A DNA stretch of 64,000 bases from Selaginella moellendorffii (Eukaryota; Streptophyta; Lycopodiopsida; Selaginellales; Selaginellaceae). Below the pieces are notes generated by a model, which had not been told where the DNA came from, searched no databases, and saw only the letters and a list, made by a program, of their open reading frames with translations. The stretch lies in assembly GCF_000143415.4 (NCBI RefSeq), contig NW_003314427.1, positions 62,001 to 126,000 on the forward strand. Direction: 5' to 3'. Made by a program: the position numbers and the translations under genes. Numbering within the stretch: position 1 is the stretch's first letter; every line of letters begins with the position of its first letter. Of the stretch, positions 24,691 through 36,800 are shown piece by piece.

Positions 24691-25700
24691 AAACTTGGCA
24701 TATTTGATGAGTATATAAAGTTTTTTCTTAAAAATTTCTCCATGGAAATAAACCTAAGAGAAAACTATAGTGAGTTGCAAAAGTTTCATCAAAAAAAATT
24801 TGAGACAATCAAGGAATATACAACTTGATTTAACAAACATTATTGTAAAGACTTAATGTTAGACAAAATGCACCTATATCTATACATATAAAGCCTCAAG
24901 AAAATTTATCATAAACATGTGATAAAGAGAGCTTATATAGATTTTGATGACTTGAAAAAAGCTATAATTGCCTACCATAATCTCATAAAACAATATGAAA
25001 TGTTAGATATGGTGAAGCTAAATGAAAAGATAACTTTTATAAATAAGGAAACTAATCGTCTAAAAAACCTCAAATTGTAAATCAATCTCAAATAAGGGAT
25101 TTGGTGTACCAAATGAGGCCATAACAAGAAAGAATGCTAACTCTAGCTAATCAAGTGCCAAATTTATGAAAAAGAGGGGCATTCAAGTTAGGAATGTAGA
25201 ACTTTGTTTAAACAATTAGGAGGCCAACAAGCAACCTGAATTGATAAAACAACATATAGGTAAAGCTACTCATTTGATGATAAAAGTTATTATAGAAGGA
25301 ATGATTATAATGATAATTGAAGTGCCAAATATGAATACCCACGTACTAAAAGACAAAATGACCATCTGGATTATTTGCCTAGGGGTAATTTTTGAGATTA
25401 TCCACCTAGTTATGAGGAAAATAGGTTTAGAGACTATAATTGGCATAGAGAATATGATCAACCAAAAGGTTACAATAGGCTTAAAGAATATGAAAGGCTT
25501 AAAGAATATGAAAGGCTAAAAGAGTATGATCAAGCTAAGACTTCTACTCGCTATCTTAGGCAATATAATCATGCTGAATCATCTAGCAAGCATGATAAGC
25601 CTTTTAAGGATACACAACCTAGGCATGGTGAGATAGAATAATTAAATATAAAAGAGCTACCTAGTGTTTACGTCATGACTAAAGCCCAATGAAGAAAGGT
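24690..25700 (+). pseudogene. Gypsy gag remnant
   Basis: Stop-ridden frame recognisable as gag by position and by similarity to the minus-strand copy: LQKFHQKKFETIKEYTT, followed by a charged region with repeated LKNMKG-type units (25460-25520). No intact zinc knuckle is visible. Confidence 0.5.
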
Positions 25701-26093
25701 TGAATCTGAAAGCCAAAATTAAGAGAGTGATGATGAAGTAGAAATCATCCCTAACTCTCAATGGCACAAAAAAAAAAATCAACGCAAAAATTACTTAACA
25801 ACTCCAAGATTTGCAACCATAAGTTAATTTGAGGAATAGTGATTTTAACACAGATAGTCTCACACCTTTACAAGCTAGTATAAATTAATCACTAGCTCAA
25901 AAGGAAAATCCTATACTAAAGCTAGATGACAAGGATGAGAAAAAGGCAGTGAAAGGCATTTTAAATGTTGGAGTTACATTTACTCTAGGCTAACTTTTCA
26001 TTATAGCACCTTAACTTAGAACCGTATTACTCAGAGAGCTTGCACATGTGGAAGGAGGAGGCACATATGCACAAGTTGTAAACCCCTTGGTTT

Positions 26094-26122
26094 GGACTTC
26101 CCGGGTGGTCTCCCAACCCAGT
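26094..26122 (-). repeat. 5S-rRNA-derived fragment inserted in the gypsy copy
   Basis: Minus-strand ACTGGGTTGGGAGACCACCC then GGGAAGTCC resembles the box C end of plant 5S rRNA. Compared with the minus-strand gypsy copy (about 9650), roughly 80 bp (about 26042-26124) is extra here, so it is an insertion. The flank GTTTACA resembles the flank of the 30489 copy. Confidence 0.5.
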
Positions 26123-26127
26123 CGCCT

Positions 26128-26337
26128 AAGAAAGAAAAAACTTTAATTCTATTTATAACCATTGTAATTGAGCTAGGGGATTGTGATGATGAAGTTTCTT
26201 TAATTGATATAAAAATTGGCAAAAATCTATTATCTAAAACTTTTATTAATGATGACTCAAATGTAAATATTCTAGAAAAGAGTATTTACAAAGAATTAAG
26301 CCTAGGCCCAATTCAACTAGCCCTATTTAATGTATGA
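26128..26337 (+). pseudogene. Gypsy aspartic protease remnant
   Basis: Reads IDIKIGKNLLSKTFIN, then DDSNVNILEKSIYKELSL, the surroundings of the protease active site where a D-S/T-G motif is expected; here the aspartyl triad is altered. Collinear with 9680-9456 on the minus strand. A 5S-like insertion lies just upstream. Confidence 0.6.
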
Positions 26338-26979
26338 ATGGCTGATGACCGAAGTGTCAGACCTATTAGAATTATTAGAAATTTGTTAATCAATATGGCT
26401 GGCTTAAAAGTATAAACTCAATTATATCATGCTTAAAATGATATGACAAGATTCTACCTATAAAACTTTACTATGCAAACATTGGCTAAAAATTTTTTGC
26501 ACAAACTAAAACTGGAAAAATGGTTTTTTGTGTATAGAGCAAAGTAACTAGAAAAGATCTATGCCCATTACTTCCACCATACAGTTGAAAAGGAAATATC
26601 AACCCCTCAAAACTCAATTTTGTGATTAGGAAGAAGGCTTAAATGATTTCTAAGAACAATAAATTTTAGAAGCTTTCCTTGAAATTGAGCCAGTTTCAGA
26701 AGTTGATTTCTATTCAATACTTAAAGAAGTACCTAGGCAAGAAGCCCCTAAACCAAACGTTGATACAGCTATAAGAGATTTCTCCCTAAAGGAGGATCTT
26801 GCCTATAAAATTGATTAACAGAAAAATTATATTCCACATGTTTCTTGTGATAAACCATCTGAGCAAATCAATTTAGTAAATAAGAATAATCTGTATATTG
26901 TTACAATTACTTAAGGATTGCAAAGTGAGTTTCACAATTAAAACATAAATTTACTAAAAGATTATAAGGAAATTATTGC

Positions 26980-28310
26980 TTAGTTTTACATAGATTTAAA
27001 AGGTATCCCACAAGAACTCTATATGTATCGTATTGAGATACTCTCAAAAAATATACCTAAAAGGCAGGTGCCCTATAAAATAAATCCCAATTACCATAGT
27101 AAAGTTAAGGAGGAAATCGATAAACTTCTATGGGTAAGATATTTATCCAATCTAGAATGTTCAATGGCTTTCACTACTTATAATTATGTATAAGAAAAAT
27201 GGCAAGTTACGAGTTTGTGTGAATTACAAAAAGCTAAATGATACAACAAAAAAAGGATATATTCCCTATTCCTTTCACAAATAAATTTTTAGATTCAATA
27301 GCAAGCCATAAGATATATTTATTTTTAGATAGATTTTCTAGTTATAACTAGGTGGAAGTAATGTCTAAAGATGAACACAAAATGGCTTTATAAGCATATA
27401 GGGAATTTATACCTATTGCAAAATGCTTTTTGATGTATGTAATGTTCTTTTTACATTTCAGAGAGTTGTGACAAACACTTTCAAAAAATATTTCACTAAT
27501 TTCATGAGAGTTTTTATAGATAATTTTAGTGTTTTTAACTCTAAAATAGATCATATAGTTTGTTTTCAATAATATAGAGAATATAACATTTCTTTTAATC
27601 TAAAGAAGTGTACTTTCTTTGTAAATTTTGGCATACTTCTAAGTTATATTGTATACAAGGAACGCATTCTTGTAGACAAAGACAAAACTCAAGTGATTTA
27701 AATAATGTCTTCACCATATGACTTAAAAAGTCTCTATTGCTTTTAAGGCAAAGTTGATTATCATAGATGATTTATAAAAGTTTATGCAAAGATTTTCAAG
27801 CCATTTCCTGATCTTTTAAAGAAAGATACTCCATTTATATGGAATGAAATTTATAAAGAAGCATTTTTAAGGCTTAAACAATGCTTCAAAGAGACACCTA
27901 TACTTGTTAAACTAGATTGGACAAAAAGGTTTTACTTACAGATGGATATGTTTTATGTTGCCACAGGTGTAATATTGTCCAAAATATAAAGTGATCAAAA
28001 ATATCATCTTATCTATTATGACAGTAGACATTTAAATCTTGCTGAGCATAACTACACAATAATTAAAACAAAGGCTTTAGGCGTAATTTATGCTTTATAA
28101 AAATTTAGGCATTATCTTTTGGCAAAAAAAGTAATTATCTTTGCTATTCTTTTATATGTTATTAATAAGCCATGCATATCTACTTGACTAACTAGATGGT
28201 TTTTACTATTACAAGAATATAATCTTAAAATAGTACATAGGCTTGGAAAATTCTATGAACAAGCCGATTGCCTAAGCTGCATCATTACAAAAGAGTCACC
28301 TAATATTAAG
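26980..28310 (+). pseudogene. Gypsy reverse transcriptase and RNase H remnant
   Basis: Fragments in shifting frames: VPYKINPNYHSKVKEEIDKLL (RT start), then DYKKL-like and RT palm region around 27330-27560, then LVDKDKTQVI (about 27665-27700, connection), and an RNase H-like stretch about 27900-28300. Matches minus-strand 2200-1200. Many stops. Confidence 0.65.
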
Positions 28311-28369
28311 GTAGATGAACTCCTAGATACTCACTTATTTGCAATCTTTGTACTAACCACTTAGAAGAT

Positions 28370-29600
28370 ATATAAATCTATCTTTCTATATACATCATTC
28401 CACCCCGCCATGACTTGCTAGAAAGAAAGAAGTTGTTTGCCTTGAGGACATAACCTTATTTTGTCGTGAAGGAGCACCTATATAAATTAAGTATCAATGG
28501 AACACTAAGGAGATGTATTAATATTTAAGAAAAAAGAAATGAAATCTTAAAAGAAGTTCATTTATACCCATCAAGAGGCTATTTTTGCAAATGAAATCAC
28601 TATTAAAAAAGTCTTATAACCAGGGTTATGGTGGTTTATGGTTTGGAAAGATACAATGTTTTTTTGCAAAAATTGTGATATTTGCCAAAGGCATAAACTA
28701 CTGTCTAAAAAGCAAATACATAAACCAAATCCTACTTATTCATATGAAACATTTCCTAAATAGGGATTAGATTTTGTAGGTTCTATGGTGATAAGTAGTA
28801 AGAGGGACAAATACATTTTAGTCATCACTAATATATGACTAAATGGGTAGAAGCTATACTTATGAAACAAGCCTCAACTGCTAATACTGCCAAATTCTTC
28901 TATGAAAATATGATTGTAAAATTAATTTTCCTAAAGAGATTGTCATAGATAGAAGCACCTATTTCATCAATGAAACAATAAAAATTCTTATATAAAAATT
29001 TATTCTTAAGTACAAAAAATCCACACCATATTACCTGCAAGGTAATGATCAAACTAAATGTACTAACAAAGTGCTTAAAAATATCTTGAAAAAGATTGTA
29101 AAGGATAATAAAAAAGACTGGGATGAGAAAATCTTAGATACTTTGCGGGCTTATAAGACTGCATATAAAGTATCTATAGATAAGATACCATTTTGTCTTA
29201 TCTATGTAGAAAGCTTTAATTCTTATAAAATTTATAATTCGCTCTTTGCGTATTATAATTAAAAATGGCTTAGATGAAAAAGAAGCTCTTAAGAAAAGAC
29301 TTGCCGAAATAGAAAACTTAGATGAGCTGAAGCTTAGAGCAATCTAAACCCTATATGCAATTCAAAAAACTAGAAAGGCTAGGCATGATAGATAATTGAA
29401 AATATCTTATGAGCTTAAACCAAAAGATAAAGTCCTTTAGTATCAAGGTAAAATAGATGCTCTTAGAAATAAATTCAAAAGAAAATAGAATGGGCCATTT
29501 ATTTTATTTAAGATATCAATTCCAAAAATGGTTAAAGTGCATATTTTAAACATGGATGATACTGCAATATTAAATTTAAACCGTTCAAGAAAGTATCATG
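28370..29600 (+). pseudogene. Gypsy integrase remnant
   Basis: Around 28590-28700 the HHCC zinc-binding region can be followed (GLWWFM ... CKNCDICQR). Further on are DILRAYKTAYK-like integrase core residues (29071-29262) and KVLKNILKKIVKD. Frameshifts and stops throughout. Confidence 0.65.
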
Positions 29601-30488
29601 AAGATATAAACATAAATATTATCTATATCTTAAGGTATAAAAGTTCCATGGAAAGAAATCAAGGGATATATTAGATAGATATTTCTTTCTCTAGAGTAGG
29701 CTTTTTTTCAAAATTTTGCTGGTATGGCCTATAAAAAGTTTCTCCAAGCAATGCAAGACTTAGAGGAAAAGAAAAGAAGGGGCAAATACTCTAAAAGTAA
29801 TATCTACATTTTTCTTGCCCAATTCTATGAACTCTACCAACAAACCATAAGGATTAATAAGCAGAGATTACTAGACCAACAAGGAAAATAATTTTCCACA
29901 ATACATTTGCATACAAAAGCAAACAAATGTAAGAGGACAAAACTTAGGGTTCACACAATAAGGTAGGGTGACCTAGGTAATTTGGAAGCAGCTAAAAAGT
30001 TTCTTTTTCTCTCTCACTCTTTCCCTTTCACTTACTCCACCATCAAGATGCACTAACACTCCAAGCTTAGCTCTGAAGCAATGTATGGCAGCTCAAATAT
30101 TGCTTAGGGCTACGTAAGAATAAATGCCATCACCGCCGCTTACTAGATCGAGCATACCCTCAATTAGGCGAAGTGATCTTGTCCTCACACCACTACCACA
30201 AGTCGTCAACTGCACTCTTGAAACACTATTGATGCAAGGTCTCTTTTGGGCACCTCCATTAGCACCACACTATGTCTCCCAGTTGCTTAACATTGAGTGT
30301 TTTGCCTACAAATTTCCACGGACGGCAAAAATGCATAGACAAGACAAACGTGTGGAGAAAATCTCATTTAATGACAAGGATCTTGATTATAGCTAAGTAA
30401 AGCTATCTAGGGAGCTTGTGCTTTCTCCCTATGATAAGTTTTAGTTTAATGTTTTTAGGTTACTTGCCTATTGTAAGCTCCTGAGTTT

Positions 30489-30544
30489 GGACTTCCCGGG
30501 AGGTCACCCAACCCAGTACTATTCAAACCCAAGGACACTTAACC
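30489..30544 (-). repeat. 5S-rRNA-derived sequence (possible Cassandra-like TRIM or 5S-SINE)
   Basis: On the minus strand the 56 bp run from GGTTAAGTGTCCTTGGG through AGTACTGGGTTGGGTGACC to GGGAAGTCC. This aligns with the second half of plant 5S rRNA (box A, intermediate element and box C region), box C being almost perfect. Upstream 5S sequence is not evident, so it is not a functional 5S gene. Cassandra TRIM elements carry 5S sequence in their LTRs and some SINEs use a 5S promoter; either would fit. Confidence 0.6.
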
Positions 30545-30956
30545 CTAAGTATCCCAAGACCCTTAACCGATTGGAAAAGGGTGCACTCTTATTCATGGGC
30601 CCTTTCCCTCTATATTTGAACCCCATGGATCGTCTCTCAAGTCGTTCCCTTTGGTTGCTTACACCTATGTGGAGCTACTCAAAGGAAAAATATCAATCAA
30701 GTAAGGGATCAAGCTTATGTAGAAGTGGTATATAACGAAGTATGTTTTTCTTTTCTATAGATGAGTCCATCCCTTTAGACTCACACAGTTTGCTCAGATT
30801 TTTCACCTAGAAAATGAGGTCGAAATAATCATGATAAGCACGAAGGATCGCATGCCCAATCAATATGTCCTCATAACTACACATTTGAACAAGGAGGCAA
30901 CTTCACCTACTTGAAACCTGATAATCATGCTAGGCTTAAGGTTATGTATGCTATCA

Positions 30957-32513
30957 TGTAAGCGACTAATTTTTCCATTCTACTTTAATCACTTAACCAC
31001 ACCTCCGACCACTTGAAAGAGTCTCATTCACAACTTCCATAAGTCCAATTCAAGACTTAGGGCTTGCTAGCCCCGAGAGTGGCATCCATGCCACTCAACC
31101 TTTGCACTTGGTCCAAGTTCTCCACATGTCCGATCTCATGATCGACACCCAAAGGTACCACTGACATATTGGCCCATTACGCTAAGACCATGTCCATTTA
31201 CCTTTGCCACATTGGTGGTCTAACACCACTTGCCTCACAGTCTCATCTTTTATAAACTGGGCCATCCGTCCATGAGTGGTCATCCCAGATCCACTCCTTA
31301 TCATCCTTAGGATGCCCACAGACATGGGGAATAACATTCCTCAATATCCCTTTTCCAATCCTTACCAAGTCCCTTTTTATCCATGGCTATATTCGCCGAC
31401 ACTGCTATTGGGTCAAAGCTCACAGGCCTGACCATTAAGTCCCACTGTCTTTTAGGACTTCCACACCATATGACCATAGCTTTTGTCACTACACTAGAGG
31501 ATTGCCCCTCTTCCTTTCCACAATCGGGGACTTTGGGACAATATTTCGGAACACCGTGGCCCTACGCGAGCCTTATGGGTACTCTCCCCACCTTCCACTT
31601 TTGGGTGCTCTAGCCATGGGCTTAGAGTGAGGTTCCGTTGAGTCATGCCAGGCATCCAAGTAGATAGTGCCACCCACGCTTGGATTGGGAGCATTGACCA
31701 TTCGATTTCCCAAGGGAACTAGAGTTGGCTCTTGAACACTTTTCACCAAAATACCCCGCTTGTTGGTCCATGTTCACTTTAATCTTGGACTTCTTAGTGG
31801 ACATCCCATCACCCAACACCTGGGTACAACCTTCCTGGGCCAAACTAGCCTTTCCTGGCCAAACTGACTCCACTAGAGTCCTCCCTCTACTATCACCAAA
31901 CCCCCTAGGGTTTGGGAGATGAACGCTTTGGGCTTTCACCCTTGGATTCGAACTCAAACTCAAACTCAGACTCGAACTCGAGCTCAGGCTCAAACTTGGT
32001 CTCGACCTCGGCCTCGGTCTCGGTCTTAGTCTCGATCCCAGTCTTGTTCTCGGTCTCGGTCTCGGTCTCAATCTCAGACTCCATCTTGGGTCCTTCTTGG
32101 ACTCCATCTCAAGTCCATCTCGGACTCCATCTCAGTCCATCTCAGACTCCATCTCAGGCCCATCTTGGACTCCATCTCGGGTCCATCTCGGACTCCATTA
32201 GATCCATCTCAGGTCCATCTCAAACTCCATCTCAGACTCCATCTCGGGTCCATCTTAGAATCCATCTCGGTCCATCTTAGACTCCACCACGTGTTGTGTG
32301 TTAGTCCTCTTGTGTCCCTTTTCTAGAGACTCTCTTATTGCTCGCTTTGTGCTTATTCCTTGAACGCTTCGTTGGGAGTTCCACTCCCGCTCTCGACTTT
32401 TCAAGTCGAAGCTTTTAGTCCAAACATGTTATTCTCATTTGGCTTTCACTTCGGCCACTACCACGTGGCACCCTTTTGGCTCCACTTTGGGGCTTTGGGA
32501 TTTATGTCTCACA
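30957..32513 (-). repeat. Second solo LTR of the LARD-like family
   Basis: Starts TGTAAGCGACTAAT and ends ATGTCTCACA; 1557 bp. Flanks TATCA (30952-30956) and CATCA (32514-32518) differ at one base and probably are a diverged target duplication. It carries a shorter tandem array (about 31935-32290). Confidence 0.8.
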
Positions 32514-34817
32514 CATCATCGACAAGAAGACAGTTGCACAAAATGTTAGTATTAAGATAGTTCGCCTATTGAAAGCTATCAAGACTAGACCACAAATAAA
32601 CATAGCTCATTTTGCCTACAATGGATTTGTGGCAAAAATGAAAATATTGCTTTACAAGTATGCAAAGGAAGGCATAAAAGTTTTCATCTTTTTGTGGCGC
32701 ATCTACAAGCATTACACAACTTAGGAGAATCTCATGCCTTACCTTGCCATTGAGGCACCACCTCCAATATCTCCTTTGAGGGAGATAGTGAGAGATGTGG
32801 ATGTGGAGCAAAATCTCGATGACATGGATTCAAGTGAGGAAAATTCTCCCCTCAAAACAGAATTCCACCTAGATTTGAAAATCCAAGCTGCGAGACCTCT
32901 AGGGTTTGCTCTGCAGAAATCCAATGGCCGAGTATATCATGGAAAAGTTGGATGCAACAACTATAGTGATAAAATGCAACACCTGGATTAGGAACAAAGT
33001 TGTGACTCATTTATGTCTACAAAGATAACTCTGATATTAATACAAATCTCTTCGAGCATCAAGAAAGTGATGAGTATACAAATGGACAACATTAGGCAAA
33101 TGATGGATGCCAAAGTTGTGGAAGAAATTCCACAACTTAAGCCACAAAGTCCAACACATGATGCACCTACAAATGTTGTAAAACCATTGACTGTAGATAT
33201 AGCCAATGAGGCAAGTTTAAGCCAAGAAGATCATAGCCAAGAAACTTAATGGGACAAAAAGGGCGCAATTACAAAAGAGGATTTAGGTGAAGTGGAGGAA
33301 TTCTTCTCTAGTCCACTTACGCATTTGATAGTGACACACCCTCGGCTGACCAATTTAGCGAGATGAGGCAGCCATAGCAGTAGCAAATGCTATAGTAGCA
33401 CTACAAGGTCAAGGCTAGCTGCGCCTTCGCTCACAAGACCGCAAGTCAGCTGAGCAAGCCAACAGTCCGAAGCTTTATGGAGAAGCTTGCTCAACACACC
33501 AATAGAACATGTAAGCAGTCAGTCTATGAGTTGATGCAGCTGGTAGAAAAAGAAGAAACAACAAAATATTATATATGGGTCTTAAGTTATCTCAAAACAA
33601 TCATCAAGAAAGTGGATGGACTCATGGGTGAGTAGAATTATCAACACCACATAATCCAAGAACTCAAAAGTGCAATCCTGACTTCCACATCCACTGATAT
33701 TGTAGTGCACCTGAATTTGGAGCCGAACTCCAAGCCTGTTGCACTACGAAACGAGGGTGCGGTACAATCCCACGAGCACCAGCTCCCTGTATCCAGCACT
33801 TGCATGCAAAATGGTGTCAAACAAAGTCTGGCACAATTTTGGCATACTGTTGGCCTAACACGAGGAGGAGGGTACCCCACCGACTAGAGTAGTGTGGAGC
33901 TTGGGCTTAGACCCAAGCCGGACACAGAACAAGGAGCAACACAGCCCAACGGAAGCCAAACTAATGTCTAAGGTGGTCGGACATGCATTCCAACCACTAT
34001 CCCTGCTATACATTTGGACCCCCCCAAAGGGCCCCCCCCCCCCCCCACCAGCCTTGAGGGACACACGCTTTGGGCTTTCACCCCAAGCCTCCCTTAGTAC
34101 CAGGAGTTAGTCTCTGGGACAAGTCCGAAACTTATTAAATATGGAATGGTGTTAAATTGCGAATTTGAACACAGGACGAATACCATTGTGTTCAGGCGGA
34201 TCTTTACATTCCGTATATATGCCAAATGAGCTAATCTAGACACTTTCCATAAATAGCATTTGGGACCGAAATGAGACTAACACAAAGGGCACGATAGCGA
34301 GGGTGTTTGGCAAACACGGTAAGCTATCATCTGGTGATATTGAGGGACTAGTCTCAATATGCGAGAGTTCTTGCCAAGCTAGTGCAAGACAAAGCAAAAG
34401 AAAACTAACAAGTCGGGCTAAGTATATTTGGCTAAATAGACACTTAGGAATTCTTTCCTTATACTCATCCGGCCAAGTACAGATGCTAAGTCTAATTTAC
34501 TAACACTTGGACAAGAGGGGCTAATAAAGGGAACTAGCAATACTGACCTTCTGCTGTCGTGGCAGTAAGGAAAGAGTGCTCGTAAAGACTAACTGATAAG
34601 TATCTTTCAATACCCGAAGTCACATTCACGACAGATGCAGAGCACATCAACCGCTAGGACCAATGCATCACAATGCTCAACCAGGAAAATTAATTCATGC
34701 GTCAAGAACTCAATGATCTATATTGAAGTATTGAGTTTATCACTATGAAGACCAAGCTTAGCAACTTAGAGCAGGATTTGGAAAATTCAACTGCCTGAGG
34801 ATAGGCAATAGCTTTGT
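32514..34817. other. 3' non-coding part of the long gypsy element
   Basis: Short open frames only (32734-32991, 33013-33249). 33990-34110 includes a run of 14 C (about 34037-34050) and ACGCTTTGGGCTTTCACCCC, shared with the LARD-family LTRs, so a small LTR-related fragment is embedded. No gene seen. Confidence 0.45.
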
Positions 34818-34827
34818 TATGGGGGAG

Positions 34828-35298
34828 TGATGAAGAAGTAAATTTTTTATCTTGTGTATTATCCCAAGCAAATTAAAAGAAAAAAACTTAAGCAAAATAG
34901 AGTTATGTCTAAGCTTAGGCATCCAAAGAAAAAAGACCCAACCTAGGCAACGCTCATCATAGACAAGTGAGAAGCAATTAGAAATGGTTACAAAATCATT
35001 AAGTATATAAATAACACTTAAATATGCTAGAAAACAACCCCCACTCATTGTTGTATGCATTTGCATTGAATTAACCATTTTTTCTTCTACCTATAACTGT
35101 TTATGCAGAGTAGAGTAGAGAGAGTGACATGTGTTTATCCTTATCCATGTCTTTGGGGTTTGAGACTAAGTTCTCTTCTATTCTCTTCTCATTTTTCTTC
35201 TCTTTTCTACATTCTTGTTTTTCTTTTTCTTTTCTTTTTTGTCACTATTTTGCAAGTAGGGGCAAGAATGTGAGTATAAGTATAAAAAGCCTTACTTA
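34828..35298 (+). repeat. 3' LTR of the long gypsy element
   Basis: Begins TGATGAAGAAGTAAAT directly after the polypurine tract (34818-34827). Aligns with 18583-19004. Confidence 0.55.
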
Positions 35299-35303
35299 GA
35301 AGT

Positions 35304-36800
35304 ATGAGGCTAAATGTTCAAACTTATATGGTGATGAGATGAACTTTAAGAGTGATCATATTTTCTAGCTTGGTGATAAGCTTATCAAGTGAGAGATCCT
35401 GATTTGGAGAGCATTTGACACAATGATCAAAGGATTGCATATATTAAGCGAGTGATGGAGTATCTAGTCTGCTATAAGAATAATGGAAGCGTGGAAAATC
35501 CAGGTAGTGGAAGGGCTGGATGACAACACCAAGCATGACCTAAGAATAAACATGTAGAACTATTCAATTATAGGTAATATATTTTATTTTAGAATGATAT
35601 TTCCACTATAAAATGATTATAACAAATAAGGTATTAAAAGTGTAGTGTTTGGTTTAGAAATGGCTCACTTGCTTGCACACTCTTTGTTCTTTGCTATGAC
35701 TTCAATCTTGCTACTAGCATGTAGTCTTGGCTGTGAACTGCCAAACTCCCATTTCTACTACTACCAGGCACTTGAATCTCCATAAGCATCCTTCCCAATT
35801 GCTAGAAATTCATGCAAAGAATTGTTATATAATGTTCTTAAATCTTGCTTGATCCAATTTTTGATGTGGGTTGCTGAAATCTCTCAATCTCCTACTGGCT
35901 TTATGCTCTGCTTGCTATTGCTTCCTAGTTAGTGCCTTTGCACAGCCTAGTGCCTTGATGCAATGCCTCAAGCATCTAGCACATCTACCAAAAGCTTCAA
36001 GCATTGCAAAAAGGGACTGCAATCAAGAGGCTCACCTCCTCCTTGTCATTGGCCTCCTAGCTAGCAAGTGCCATGCCTTGGATTAGGGAGCCAATTGCTC
36101 CAATACCATGTTAGCAGTGAAGAGATGCGCACGAGGAGGAAGAACTTTCTCTGTGTATTCAATTGTATATGGATGGACTGCCATGTAGGTAGAACTACAT
36201 GCCACATCATCTCTACCTCTAATAGAGGATTTACAAGATTTATTTCACATAAATCTTGAAGGTGTGAATCAGTTTTGTATCTGTGATATTACCATTGATA
36301 TGTGAAGCATGCCAAATATTATAGTATTGTGGAATGAAAATCATCACTAAATATTTGTGACAACTATAAGGTTTATTATTGGTTTGAATCATAGGAAAGT
36401 TATTGGTCTATTGATTTTTTTTAAAAGCTTACAAGCTATATTTCTTTGTGGTGGAAGAACTATATTAAAGGTAATTCTAAGTTGACTTTTTGACGTGATT
36501 TTAAAAAAAAATTCCACAGTTTATTTGTCAAGAAGTTTGAAAAGGTTTACTAGTTGCTAAAAATCAAGTAAAGGGATGCATATCCCACAACTTTTGTGAT
36601 CTTTACTTTAGTCTTACAGCATTTATAATGAGCTACTAAAGAAAGTCAAGAAGGATATTCTAGTAGCATTGATAATAGACCTTTTTGCCAAAATCACTAG
36701 TCAACTTGGTCAATTATAGTCAACAAAATAGTCAACAGGGAAGTCAAAGTGATGATTAGCTAGCTGATGCTTCATATTCAGGGAAAAAACAACTATTATT
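35304..36800 (-). mobile_element. Possible minus-strand LTR element remnant
   Basis: Minus-strand TGGTATTGGAGC (36097-36108) resembles the Met-tRNA primer site and directly abuts a TG (36109 onward, TGTTAGCAGTGAAG), as in the LARD element. This suggests a 5' LTR starting at 36109 and extending right. No coding domain is recognised and the other LTR is not found. Confidence 0.3.

Larger units (their letters stand above)
18583..35298 (+). mobile_element. Very long decayed Ty3/gypsy element with LTRs and nested insertions
   Basis: Direct repeats at 18583-19004 and 34828-35298 both begin TGATGAAG and share long stretches (for example AAGCAAAATAGAGTTATGT). TATGGGGGAG (34818-34827) before the right repeat fits a polypurine tract. 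GAAGT occurs immediately outside both ends (18578-18582 and 35299-35303), a candidate target duplication. Between them, in order on the plus strand, are gag, protease, RT, RNase H and integrase relics. Subtracting the two solo LTR insertions leaves about 13.4 kb. About 3.9 kb precedes gag and about 3.5 kb follows integrase, a layout reminiscent of the large Tat/Ogre elements. The LTR ends are not clean TG...CA at the 3' side, so the borders are less certain than the presence of the element. Confidence 0.6.
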
